DNA of 64,000 nucleotides, from contig CACBXB010000001.1 of assembly GCA_902543185.1 (NCBI GenBank), positions 1-64,000 of the forward strand, read 5' to 3'. Below are positions 55,855 to 64,000 of this stretch, one piece after another (the first letter of the stretch is position 1; each line of letters opens with the position of its first letter). The stretch comes from Paracoccaceae bacterium (GTDB lineage Bacteria; Pseudomonadota; Alphaproteobacteria; Rhodobacterales; Rhodobacteraceae). Under the pieces are notes generated by a model. The model worked only from the letters and a program-made list of their open reading frames with translations. It was not told the origin of the DNA and searched no databases. The position numbers and the translations under genes were made by a program.

Positions 55855-56844
55855 TCATACCATCCTTATCCCGTTTGTTTCCTGCCATATTGAAAGCTGG
55901 GCAGCAATCGAAATGGCAACCTTAACCGGTTGTTTGGAATTAATTTCATCTATGCCAATGGGACAGGTTAATTTTTTTAATTGTTCAGCTTTAATACCCA
56001 TTTTTGACAGTCGACTTCTAAATCGAGCATTCTTCGTTTTAGATCCTATCAATCCACAAAACCGAAATTGATCTTTTGACAATAACGCGAAACAGATAGC
56101 CTCGTCCAAAGGGTGTGAATGAGTTATTATCACATGATAGGCATTACTTGGGGCGTGAGACGCAATTAGAGCTGGATCTAAAGCAATCACTTTGGAAAAG
56201 TTAGATGTTGATCCTTCCGGAAATCGTTTCTCATCAATATCTACCCAATGAATATCAAAATCCGTATGTTCTATTATTTTTACCAATGCCCTGCCAACAT
56301 GGCCAGCGCCGTAAATAAATAAAGGATCAAGTTTTCTAGCTGTTGGGAGAATAAAACTTTCTTTTTTTAAAAATGGTTTGAAATTTTTATCATCATCAGT
56401 TCTCAAAACTTCCGTCGAAGCTCCAGATTTTAATGGATGCTCTAACACCACTAGTTTTTGGGAGTGCTTTGACAATTTGTTGATATCTGCCTGACTTAAA
56501 ATTTCCAAAAGAACCTTTACAGTGCCACCGCAGCATTGTCCCATATCTGGTCCAAGTGCTAAATTTAAAACCTTTCTATTTCTGCCCTCTACTTTTAAGC
56601 CAATCTCTTTAATTAATCTTCTAGCCTGCTCCATGACTTCAAATTCTAGAGAGCCGCCGCCTATGGTGTTCCAAATTTGATTTTCAGAAATTAGCATATT
56701 GGCACCCAACTCTCGAGGTGCAGAACCACGAACCGAAATAATTACAGCGTGAGCTACTGCTGTCTCATCACCAATCAAATGATTTGCAGCGGCTATCCAA
56801 TTTCCATTCGGATTAATCAAAGACTTATGCATAATTCTACGCAT
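55855..56844 (-). CDS. xdhC: Xanthine dehydrogenase accessory protein XdhC
   Basis: Molybdenum-cofactor sulfuration/insertion chaperone for XdhAB, 329 aa. The XdhC motif is visible as IGGGSLEFE and MGQCCGGTVKV, and a Rossmann domain starts at IYGAGHVGRALVK. The ATG at 56844 directly abuts the xdhB stop; an ATG four codons later is possible. Confidence 0.93.
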   Translation of the reverse strand: MRRIMHKSLINPNGNWIAAANHLIGDETAVAHAVIISVRGSAPRELGANMLISENQIWNTIGGGSLEFEVMEQARRLIKEIGLKVEGRNRKVLNLALGPDMGQCCGGTVKVLLEILSQADINKLSKHSQKLVVLEHPLKSGASTEVLRTDDDKNFKPFLKKESFILPTARKLDPLFIYGAGHVGRALVKIIEHTDFDIHWVDIDEKRFPEGSTSNFSKVIALDPALIASHAPSNAYHVIITHSHPLDEAICFALLSKDQFRFCGLIGSKTKNARFRSRLSKMGIKAEQLKKLTCPIGIDEINSKQPVKVAISIAAQLSIWQETNGIRMV

Positions 56845-59175
56845 TCAAACATTAGCTTGATCAAGTCCTACAGATTGCATCAAAAGCCTTTCAGGTGTTG
56901 CGGGCGCATTTAAGTTTGGATAACTACTGCGGCCATTCACCGACTGTAAAGCATGTGATAAAGCCATTAAAACACTGGTCCCTAGCATGAGCGGAGGCTC
57001 ACCAACAGCTTTTGACCTATGAATTGTGTCTTCACAATTTTCTCCTTCAGAGAAAAGTTGAACCCTAAAATCTAGAGGTCTATCTGAGCAAGCCGGGATT
57101 TTGTAAGTTGATGGTGCATGAGTTAGAAGTTTACCTTTACTATCCCAAACAAGCTCCTCAGTAGTTAACCAACCTGCGCCCTGAACATAGCCACCTTCTA
57201 TTTGTCCAATATCTATAGCTGGATTAAGTGATCTGCCTACATCATGTAAGATATCGGCTCGTAAAATTCTATTCTCTCCTGTTAACAAATCGAGCGCCAC
57301 CTCACTGCATGCAGCACCATAAGCAAAATAGTAAAATGGCCTGCCTTTAAATGTTTTTGGATCCCAATGGACTTTGGGTGTGGAATAAAATCCCGTTGCA
57401 GACAACGAAATCCTTCCCATGTAACACCGCCTCACAGCCTCTGCAAAATCGTAACTGTTAGCTCCAACTATCACCATTCCATCCTCAAAAGCTATCGCTT
57501 CGGGCTTAATTTGAGCCTCAGCTGCAAGATATTCAGCCATTCTGGACTTAATTTTTTCTGCTGCATTTTTTGCTGCCATTCCATTTAGATCGCTTCCAGA
57601 AGAAGCAGCAGTAGCAGATGTATTAGGAACTTTTCCCGTCGACGTGGCAGTAATTTTAATTGCATCTAAGGGCAGCTGAAACTCATTGGCTACTATCTGG
57701 GCAATTTTGGTATTTAACCCTTGGCCCATTTCTGTTCCACCATGATTAAGATAAACAGAACCATCATTGTAAACATGCAGCAGTGCACCTGCTTGGTTTA
57801 AAAAGCTTGCATTGAAGGAAATCCCAAACTTTACAGGAGTAAGAGAAATTCCTCGTTTTAAAAACTCGCTATTTTTATTGAATTTTTCTATATCTTTTCG
57901 GCGATCAGCATAGTCACTTGTTTTCTTCAATTCAGAAATAATATCTTGGATTATACAATCGTGAACGGTTTGCCCGTACGGAGTGATCCCATGTGTGGCA
58001 GAGGTCTTGTGGGGATAAAAATTTCGTTCCCGAACCAAAAGGGGATCGGCATTCAAATGATGCGCAACATGGTCGATGACCCGCTCCATACCGACAATTC
58101 CTTGCGGTCCTCCAAATCCTCTAAAAGCAGTATTGGATTGGGTATTAGTCTTAAGGCGATGGGATGTAATTCGCATATTTTTTATAAAATAAGAATTTTC
58201 AGCATGGCACATAGCACGGGCAGCGATAGCCTCAGATAAATCCCAAGACATTCCACAACGCATTGCCTGATCGACAATTACACTGTTGATTAACCCATTA
58301 TCTTCAAAACCTACTTTATAGGATATTTGAAAATCATGCCGTTTTCCTGTTAAAATAAAGTCGTCATCTCGATCATAAATTAATTTAGCCGGTCTACCTG
58401 TTAGTTTTGCCGCAAGTGCAGCGACTATAGCTGGTAGATTGCCTTGGCTCTCTTTTCCGCCAAATCCACCTCCCATTCTACGCGTTATTACAGTAACATC
58501 GTGATTAGATAGCCCCAGCGCCATTGCAACTTTATGCTGAATTTCCGTTGGATGCTGGGTCGAGCAGTGCACAACAATATCAGTATCTTCGCCGGCAACA
58601 GCAAAGGCCGCTTGGCCTTCAAGATAAAAATGTTCTTGGCCGCCTAGTATGATTTTGCCCTCAAGCTTGTTTTTACTTTTTGCTAATGCTTGATCTACCT
58701 TTCCACATTCAATTACAGCCGGCGGCCCTAAAACATTTCCTGTCTCTAATGCCTGATCAATAGTTATTACAGCCGGAAGTTCTTCATACTTGATGTCGGC
58801 TAGCTCAATGGCATTTCGAGCGGTTTTGATATCTTCGGCAACAACCGCAAATACAGACTGTCCTAAGTAACTTACTACATTTTCAGCAAATATTGGATCA
58901 TCACCCGCGAAAGGACTACAATCATTTGTTCCTAGTATATCTGCTGAAGTTAAAACTTTTATAACACCTGGAAAGTTTTCAACCTGAGATAAATCCATAC
59001 TTAAAATTTTAGCATGTGCAAATTTGCTTTGCCCCAATAAGATCTCAAGAGTATTCGGCGGAACAGCTATATCATCTACATATTTCGCAGCGCCACTTAC
59101 ATGCTTATGGGCACTATCATGTCGAATAGCCTTGTGAACTATGCCTTCTTTAGCTGATGCATCTGTATCTTTCAT
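56845..59175 (-). CDS. xdhB: Xanthine dehydrogenase molybdopterin-binding subunit
   Basis: Large catalytic subunit that hydroxylates hypoxanthine and xanthine to urate, 776 aa. Molybdopterin-binding and active-site blocks are present: GQEHFYLEGQ, GGGFGGKES, RGFGGPQG with substrate arginine, and catalytic glutamate in VGEPPLMLG. It starts immediately after the xdhA stop. Partner FeS/FAD functions are in XdhA. Confidence 0.95.
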   Translation of the reverse strand: MKDTDASAKEGIVHKAIRHDSAHKHVSGAAKYVDDIAVPPNTLEILLGQSKFAHAKILSMDLSQVENFPGVIKVLTSADILGTNDCSPFAGDDPIFAENVVSYLGQSVFAVVAEDIKTARNAIELADIKYEELPAVITIDQALETGNVLGPPAVIECGKVDQALAKSKNKLEGKIILGGQEHFYLEGQAAFAVAGEDTDIVVHCSTQHPTEIQHKVAMALGLSNHDVTVITRRMGGGFGGKESQGNLPAIVAALAAKLTGRPAKLIYDRDDDFILTGKRHDFQISYKVGFEDNGLINSVIVDQAMRCGMSWDLSEAIAARAMCHAENSYFIKNMRITSHRLKTNTQSNTAFRGFGGPQGIVGMERVIDHVAHHLNADPLLVRERNFYPHKTSATHGITPYGQTVHDCIIQDIISELKKTSDYADRRKDIEKFNKNSEFLKRGISLTPVKFGISFNASFLNQAGALLHVYNDGSVYLNHGGTEMGQGLNTKIAQIVANEFQLPLDAIKITATSTGKVPNTSATAASSGSDLNGMAAKNAAEKIKSRMAEYLAAEAQIKPEAIAFEDGMVIVGANSYDFAEAVRRCYMGRISLSATGFYSTPKVHWDPKTFKGRPFYYFAYGAACSEVALDLLTGENRILRADILHDVGRSLNPAIDIGQIEGGYVQGAGWLTTEELVWDSKGKLLTHAPSTYKIPACSDRPLDFRVQLFSEGENCEDTIHRSKAVGEPPLMLGTSVLMALSHALQSVNGRSSYPNLNAPATPERLLMQSVGLDQANV

Positions 59176-60645
59176 TCAACTCACCAAATTCTCAACTTGG
59201 TTGCGGTCCGCCAAATTAGGAACGAATGAACCTGTAAGTTCATACCCATATTTCATCACCAAATTTTGCGCCGCTTTACGTCTATAGTCTGCACTACCGC
59301 GCACATCCGTTAAAGGGTCAAAATCCTTATTTATATTTTTTGATGCCTTAATAAAAGACTGTGGTGCGAAAGGTTGGCCCAAAAGAGCTTTTTCCATTTC
59401 TGTTGCTCTCTTTGGAGTGCCGGCCATACCGCCAAAACAAATTGTAGCCTTGGTTATCTTGGTTTTTTCTACACTGAGATTTGCACCCATCATAACAGCA
59501 GAAATGTCCTGATCAAATCGCTTGGATAATTTATAGCATCGAAAATTATTCCCTGATTTATTTGGCACAAATACTCCAGAGACATATTCGCCGGAATGAC
59601 GGTCTTGTCTTCCGTATTCGATAAAAAATTCTTCTAAAGGTAGTTTTCGCTTTTTATTTCTATTTGTAAGCTCAATTAATGATCCCAATGCAATCAAAGC
59701 AGGGGGCAAATCACCAATTGGAGACCCGTTAGCGAGGTTCCCACACACCGTCCCGGAATTTCGCACCTGCACTGATCCAAAACGCTTCCATAAAGCGTTA
59801 ATTGTTGGCCATTTACTACCTAACTTTTCCATAGCTTCCTGATGGGTTACTGCGGGTCGAATAATTATGAAATCCTCTTGCTGGTCGATTTTGCTGAATT
59901 CTTTAACACGACCAGTCCAAATCATGTTTGATAAGTTCCGATTTTGCTTTGTCACCCAAAGACCAATGTCTGTAGCACCAGACACAATGGTAGAGGAAGG
60001 TTGATCTGCGTAAGTTGTTGAAAAATCTTCGTAATTAGTAGGTACAGAAAATGAATTTTTTCCGTCTGTAATTTCAACTGGCTCTGAGCTCTTTATTTTT
60101 AAAAGTTCTTTTTTAAGAATTTCATTGCGATCCAATTCCCACTGAGGTTGTTTTGCATTTTTCAGCGAAAGCCCGGCTTCGACAATTGGCCTGTAGCCTG
60201 TGCACCTACATAAATTCCCCGCCAAAGTATCGTCTATATCTTCTGCCATCAAACCGTGTTTGTTTGACCAAGCTGTAAATAGTGACATAACAAAACCAGG
60301 CGTACAAAACCCACATTGAGATCCGTGAAAGTCTATCAGCGCTTTTTGACAAGGATGCAGTTCACTGTCAGGCCCATTTAAGCCCTCAACAGTAATGACC
60401 GCACAACCTTCAAGCATACCCATAAAAACAATACATGCATTTACGGACCGCCAAGTTAAATTTCCAGAATCATCGGTTTTAACTATTGCAACCGTACACG
60501 CTCCGCAGTCACCTTCGGCACAACCCTCTTTAGATCCGACTAAGCTTTTTTGATTTCTTAACCATTTCAATAGAGTCATATCACCAGCGATATTATCAAC
60601 TCTCTGGGTTTTCCCATTTAAAATAAAAGTAAGATAATTTCTCAC
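59176..60645 (-). CDS. xdhA: Xanthine dehydrogenase small subunit (2Fe-2S and FAD)
   Basis: Electron-transfer subunit, 489 aa from a GTG at 60645. Two [2Fe-2S] sites: C-x4-C-x2-C in EGCAEGDCGAC plus a later GC, and CGFC with CRC in HGSQCGFCTPGF/NLCRCTGY. The FAD domain contains VSGATDIGLW and GNLANGSPIGDLPP. The GTG gives the usual N-terminus (RNYLTFILNGK); the longer open frame to 60744 would overlap the hydrolase gene by 89 nt. Confidence 0.92.
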   Translation of the reverse strand: MRNYLTFILNGKTQRVDNIAGDMTLLKWLRNQKSLVGSKEGCAEGDCGACTVAIVKTDDSGNLTWRSVNACIVFMGMLEGCAVITVEGLNGPDSELHPCQKALIDFHGSQCGFCTPGFVMSLFTAWSNKHGLMAEDIDDTLAGNLCRCTGYRPIVEAGLSLKNAKQPQWELDRNEILKKELLKIKSSEPVEITDGKNSFSVPTNYEDFSTTYADQPSSTIVSGATDIGLWVTKQNRNLSNMIWTGRVKEFSKIDQQEDFIIIRPAVTHQEAMEKLGSKWPTINALWKRFGSVQVRNSGTVCGNLANGSPIGDLPPALIALGSLIELTNRNKKRKLPLEEFFIEYGRQDRHSGEYVSGVFVPNKSGNNFRCYKLSKRFDQDISAVMMGANLSVEKTKITKATICFGGMAGTPKRATEMEKALLGQPFAPQSFIKASKNINKDFDPLTDVRGSADYRRKAAQNLVMKYGYELTGSFVPNLADRNQVENLVS

Positions 60646-60655
60646 GTCACCACCA

Positions 60656-61009
60656 TCAGCTCCCACGATAGGTAGAGTATCCATATGCTGAGAGCAATAA
60701 TGGGACATGATAATGCTGTTCAGCGTCATCAATTCCGAAAGCAATAACTACCTGATCTAGAAATGGAGTTTTCGGCAAAACATCACCCTTTTCTTCCAAA
60801 TATGGAGCTGCATGAAAAATAAGTTTATATTTACCGGGGCTAAATGAATCCCCCTCTAAGAGAGGTTTGTCACACCTACCATCACCGTTGGTTGAAACAG
60901 ATTTTAACTTCTGTTCAGTGTTCCCAGTAATTTTGTAAAGATCTATCGCCAAATTGGCTGCTGGCGTACCGCGAGCAGTGTCTAAAACATGGGTTGTAAG
61001 GCGGCCCAT
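60656..61009 (-). CDS. hiuH: 5-hydroxyisourate hydrolase
   Basis: Transthyretin-like hydrolase converting 5-hydroxyisourate to OHCU, 117 aa. Hallmarks: [21 protein letters not shown] near the start (H of THVLD, R of TARG), and the C-terminal YRGS signature with [19 protein letters not shown]. The ATG at 61009 has AGGAG six bases upstream; a further 29 in-frame residues upstream are not family-like. It opens the eight-gene purine operon. Confidence 0.95.
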   Translation of the reverse strand: MGRLTTHVLDTARGTPAANLAIDLYKITGNTEQKLKSVSTNGDGRCDKPLLEGDSFSPGKYKLIFHAAPYLEEKGDVLPKTPFLDQVVIAFGIDDAEQHYHVPLLLSAYGYSTYRGS

Positions 61010-61120
61010 AGCGAACTCCTGTTTCAATTCCTTGTAATTTATTTTGCAAAACAAATTATTCAAAACTAGTGTACATTTTGTACTATCGTTTTCCAAATTA
61101 AATTCGTAACAGATAACAAA

Positions 61121-61618
61121 ATGGTTTTAGAAAAATTAAATCAAGCTGAAATTATAGATTTATTAGGGAGTATTTACGAACACTCTCCTTGGGTTGCCAA
61201 AATCTTATTTTCACAAGGAATTACATCGCAAGATAATGATGTTGGTTTTTTAGCAGAACGAATGAAGAGAATTGTAGACACATCAAGTGAAGAGATGAAA
61301 CTCAATCTTCTTCAGGCTCATCCAGAACTAGCAGGCAAGCTCGCTATTTCAGGCAATTTAACAAAAGATTCTACCGCTGAACAAGCCAGCGCTGGACTTG
61401 ATCAATGTTCGAAAGAAGAATTTGCTGAATTCAGTAAATTAAACTTTGAATACACAAAAAAATTTGGCCACCCTTTTATCATAGCTGTAAAAGGTCTCAC
61501 ACGGTCTGAGATATTAACTTCATTTAAACAGAGAATTAATAATGATAGTCAAATGGAATTCGAAACAGCCCTTAGGGAAGTTCACAAAATAGCTCTTCTT
61601 AGACTAAAAGCTCTTTAG
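61121..61618 (+). CDS. uraD: OHCU decarboxylase
   Basis: 2-oxo-4-hydroxy-4-carboxy-5-ureidoimidazoline decarboxylase, producing S-allantoin, 165 aa. The active-site histidine and glutamate lie in [11 protein letters not shown], and [10 protein letters not shown] and [11 protein letters not shown] are typical. It is transcribed divergently from hiuH across 111 nt and converges with a tautomerase-like gene (3-nt overlap). Confidence 0.93.
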   Translation: MVLEKLNQAEIIDLLGSIYEHSPWVAKILFSQGITSQDNDVGFLAERMKRIVDTSSEEMKLNLLQAHPELAGKLAISGNLTKDSTAEQASAGLDQCSKEEFAEFSKLNFEYTKKFGHPFIIAVKGLTRSEILTSFKQRINNDSQMEFETALREVHKIALLRLKAL

Positions 61619-62172
61619 CGAAGGCTTTCGCCCATATCGTTCCAAACACTTTGTGACGTAATTTTCATATCCGAAATACTAAAGCGATCAATAAAGCGAA
61701 TTTGGGAAAAGGTTTCTCCACTTAACCATGTGCCCTCTAAATAGCCATTACAAAAGACCGTGGCGTTCAGCCCTTTGAAAGAAGTGTCAAAGTATTCAAA
61801 TGATTTTTTTACATGCTTGTATCTTTTGCTAGACCAAGAAATTAAATCTTCAATTTTTTTGAAACTTGCTCCTCCAGGAAAGATCATAGTGAAATCATTA
61901 GCTAGATACTGCTTAGCTGTCTCTAGATCTCTTTTTTCCATAGCACTTAAGTACTCTCTAACAATAACCTCTGGCTCAGTAGGAGCTGCAGCAGGCTTTC
62001 TGTTAACACGGCCACGCATGTAATTAGCGGCAAGCACTTCTTTTATAGTTACTATCACCTGATCGGGATGGGCTCCAATAGTTGAAGAGGCCGCATCTGT
62101 CACGCGTTCTGCAAGTAATTTACGAGTTTTTTCTTCGTAACCCTTAATTAAAGTACATTCGATCATTGGCAT
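61615..62172 (-). CDS. Tautomerase-SnoaL fusion protein
   Basis: Protein of 185 aa from the ATG at 62172 (GGAG upstream). Residues 1-60 or so are a 4-oxalocrotonate-tautomerase-like domain beginning MPMIECTLIKGY; removal of Met exposes a catalytic Pro1. Residues about 70-185 look like a SnoaL/NTF2 domain (EYLSAMEKRDLETAKQYL, FPGGASFK). I do not know this pair as a characterised enzyme. The upstream in-frame extension to 62277 is not protein-like. It diverges from the LeuC-like gene. Confidence 0.72.
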   Translation of the reverse strand: MPMIECTLIKGYEEKTRKLLAERVTDAASSTIGAHPDQVIVTIKEVLAANYMRGRVNRKPAAAPTEPEVIVREYLSAMEKRDLETAKQYLANDFTMIFPGGASFKKIEDLISWSSKRYKHVKKSFEYFDTSFKGLNATVFCNGYLEGTWLSGETFSQIRFIDRFSISDMKITSQSVWNDMGESLR

Positions 62173-62276
62173 TTTTAATCTCCGCTTATGCGCATAAAAT
62201 GTTTTCTTATTTTTGTACCACCTTTCATATAATGGAAAGATATTTCCATTGGATGTTTTTGTGCTAGATTTAACCA

Positions 62277-63545
62277 ATGACTACACTTGCCCAAAAAATA
62301 ATTGCGAATGCCTGTAAAAAATCCGATGTAGGGCCGGGTGAGGTTGTCGTTTGTAAAGTCGATTTAGCTATGATCCATGACTCTGGTGGACCGCGACGAG
62401 TTAAACCTATTTTAGAAAAACTTAATCGAAAAGTTTGGGACGCTGAGAAGGTTGTAGTGGTAACAGATCACTATGTACCGATTGAAAGTGAAGAAACACG
62501 GGCAATTCACGAACTCACAAAAAAATGGGTTCTTAATCAAGATATACAAAATTTTTATGACCAGCAGGGCATTTGTCACGTGGTTGTTCCAGAAAAAGGG
62601 CATCTCAAACCAGGAATGTTTTGCGTAGGGGGCGATAGTCACTCTCCAACAGGAGGCGCATTCGGTGCTTATATGTTTGGTATTGGAGCCACTGAGATGG
62701 CTGGCGTTTTAGCAACTGGAGAAATTTGGTTAAAAGTTCCAAAAACCATTTTTATAAAATGGAAAGGAAAACTTAACAATCTTGTAACTGCCAAAGATAT
62801 GATGCTCGCAACTTGCCGCAAAATTGGGATGGGTGGCGGACAATATCAAGCTATTCAATATATTGGAGAAGCTATTTATGATCTCTCAGTCCAGGATCGC
62901 ATGACTTTATCAAATATGGCTGCAGAACTCGGTGCACAAACTGGATTAATAGCTCCAGACGATAAAACTATTGACTACATAAAGAGCTCTGGTGGATTAG
63001 TTCCTGAAAACTGGAAGAGTTTTCGCTTAGATGAGCCCACTTCTGATGCTAGCGTTAATGAGTTTGATGCATCAACGCTATCACCCCAAATTGCTGCACC
63101 ACACTCACCTGAAAACTCTGAAAATGCAGATGAGTTTGCGAATACAGTTTTTGATGTTGCTTACATTGGTGCCTGTACTGGAGCTAAATATGTAGATTTG
63201 GCAGCTGCTGCTTCAGTTTTAAAAGGACGAAAAATTGCTTCAGGTATCTCTCTTAAAGTAGCGCCCGCTAGCCTAAAGGATGAAAAGCAAGCTTTCGAAG
63301 ATGGAATACTTAAAATTTTGCAAGACGCTGGTGCAGAATTTCTGCCAAATTCTTGTGGCATTTGTGCAGGGTACGGAAAGGACAGGCTAGCAGAAGGACA
63401 GGTATGTCTATCCTCGACCGCAAGAAATTTCCAAGGCCGAATGGGAGCTCCAACTTCGGAGGTTTACCTGGCTTCACCTTACACAGTTGCAGCCTCTGCG
63501 GTTGTCGGAAAAATGACAGATCCTAGAAAGCTAATGGTAAACTAG
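62277..63545 (+). CDS. Aconitase-family hydro-lyase large subunit (LeuC/DmdA-like)
   Basis: Iron-sulfur dehydratase large subunit, 422 aa. [4Fe-4S] ligands are C300 (GACTGAKYVDL), C360 and C363 (SCGIC). The GGDSHSPTGGAFG block near 118-130 is typical. Isopropylmalate isomerase is the best-known member, but homologues act on dimethylmalate, citraconate/methylmalate and homoaconitate. No leuA/leuB genes are nearby, which favours a catabolic role, though a leucine role is not excluded. The small subunit begins immediately after the stop. Confidence 0.85.
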   Translation: MTTLAQKIIANACKKSDVGPGEVVVCKVDLAMIHDSGGPRRVKPILEKLNRKVWDAEKVVVVTDHYVPIESEETRAIHELTKKWVLNQDIQNFYDQQGICHVVVPEKGHLKPGMFCVGGDSHSPTGGAFGAYMFGIGATEMAGVLATGEIWLKVPKTIFIKWKGKLNNLVTAKDMMLATCRKIGMGGGQYQAIQYIGEAIYDLSVQDRMTLSNMAAELGAQTGLIAPDDKTIDYIKSSGGLVPENWKSFRLDEPTSDASVNEFDASTLSPQIAAPHSPENSENADEFANTVFDVAYIGACTGAKYVDLAAAASVLKGRKIASGISLKVAPASLKDEKQAFEDGILKILQDAGAEFLPNSCGICAGYGKDRLAEGQVCLSSTARNFQGRMGAPTSEVYLASPYTVAASAVVGKMTDPRKLMVN

Positions 63546-64000
63546 ATGAGTAGACTTTGGCTTTTTGAGGAAACTATAAACACTGACGTTTTGGCGCCTG
63601 GTTTTTATATGAAATCGCCATTGGCCGAACTCTCACAACATTGCCTAGAAGCTGTGCGTCCAGAATTTGCCTCCAAAGTAAAAAAAGGTGATGTATTATT
63701 AGCTGGTGACAATATGGGGGTAGGGTCTTCTAGAGAACAGGCAGCAGAAGTTTTAAAGTTTCTTGGTATATCCTGTATTATTGCTAAAAGTTTTGCAGGT
63801 ATTTTTTATCGCAATGCAATTAATCTGGGTTTGCCTGCTTTTTTGTTGCCAAAAGATAGTCAATTACCCAAAGAATTTGTTGACGGCTCATCCGTAGTAT
63901 TTGATTTTGAAAATAGCATCCTTTTTTTAGAGGGTTCAGGTATCCAAATAAATTTAGACCCTTTACCAGCTTTCTTGCAGGAACTCATAAATGACGGCGG
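63546..64000 (+). CDS. Aconitase-family hydro-lyase small subunit (LeuD-like), partial
   Basis: ATG at 63546 follows the large-subunit stop directly. 151 codons are visible and the frame continues off the window edge, so the C-terminus may be short by only a few residues. NTDVLAPGFYM near 13-23 and the substrate loop GDNMGVGSSREQA near 55-67 are typical of LeuD-like swivel domains. It completes the active site of the preceding subunit. Confidence 0.86.
   Translation, partial: MSRLWLFEETINTDVLAPGFYMKSPLAELSQHCLEAVRPEFASKVKKGDVLLAGDNMGVGSSREQAAEVLKFLGISCIIAKSFAGIFYRNAINLGLPAFLLPKDSQLPKEFVDGSSVVFDFENSILFLEGSGIQINLDPLPAFLQELINDG

Noticed and set aside
1-64000. CRISPR arrays, insertion sequences, tRNA and rRNA genes
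   Set aside because: No regularly spaced repeats, transposase-like products, terminal inverted repeats, cloverleaf sequences or rRNA-like stretches were noticed in the gaps.

Overview
The window is an AT-rich stretch (about 40% G+C by eye) densely packed with catabolic and transport genes. Gene families and operon layouts point to an alphaproteobacterium, most plausibly a marine heterotroph of the Rhodobacterales or SAR116 type: a PuuD-type membrane urate hydroxylase with XdhABC, a urease operon in the order ureD-A-(small ORF)-B-C-E-F-G, TRAP and polyamine-type ABC importers, 8-oxoguanine deaminase, and many CoA-transferase, MmgE/PrpD and SDR genes. The lineage is inferred from gene content only; no rRNA or other taxonomic marker is present. 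I saw no tRNA, rRNA, CRISPR array, insertion sequence or recognisable transcription regulator. No gap between genes exceeds about 205 bases, and the largest (50576-50779) holds a gene remnant.

Layout. 1-3.0 kb: a polyamine-type ABC importer (permease cut by the window edge, ATPase, binding protein), minus strand. 3.1-7.7 kb: a plus-strand run of a MetE-core methyltransferase homologue, two TIM-barrel sugar isomerase/epimerase-like proteins, a GFA-domain protein and an MFS transporter. 7.7-9.6 kb: a class II histone-deacetylase-like amidohydrolase and a YczE-like membrane protein. 9.7-11.4 kb: an IlvD/Edd sugar-acid dehydratase.

11.4-23.1 kb is a nucleoside and thiosugar salvage region. On the minus strand lie mtnK, mtnA, a class II aldolase fused to a short-chain dehydrogenase, an MTA/adenosine-deaminase-like amidohydrolase, purine nucleoside phosphorylase, an SDR and a cupin. 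A ribose-type ABC importer is transcribed divergently. Together they suggest uptake and dismantling of 5'-methylthioadenosine, 5'-deoxyadenosine or their free sugars into DHAP plus a short aldehyde, with hypoxanthine as co-product. 23.5-28.6 kb is a complete urease operon, including an unlisted 56-residue membrane peptide between ureA and ureB.

28.7-50.6 kb is an accessory catabolic block. An HMG-CoA-lyase-like enzyme and a YrdC-domain protein diverge from an eight-gene plus-strand operon (SDR, alpha/beta hydrolase, CoA-transferase, PrpD, HyuA, HyuB, PrpD, amidase). This is followed by a TRAP transporter and by SDRs, a second CoA-transferase, an amidohydrolase-fold protein, a SnoaL-like protein, an Asp/Glu-racemase-fold protein and a third PrpD-like protein. 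The substrate is unknown. Several of these enzymes lack the residues normally used for catalysis.

50.6-61.6 kb encodes purine ring catabolism: 8-oxoguanine deaminase, XdhABC, PuuD, 5-hydroxyisourate hydrolase, OHCU decarboxylase, PuuE allantoinase, allantoicase and ureidoglycolate lyase. Urea from this route can be consumed by the urease, so hypoxanthine or xanthine to ammonia, CO2 and glyoxylate is encoded within the window. The right end carries a tautomerase-SnoaL fusion and a LeuCD-like hydro-lyase whose small subunit is cut by the window edge.
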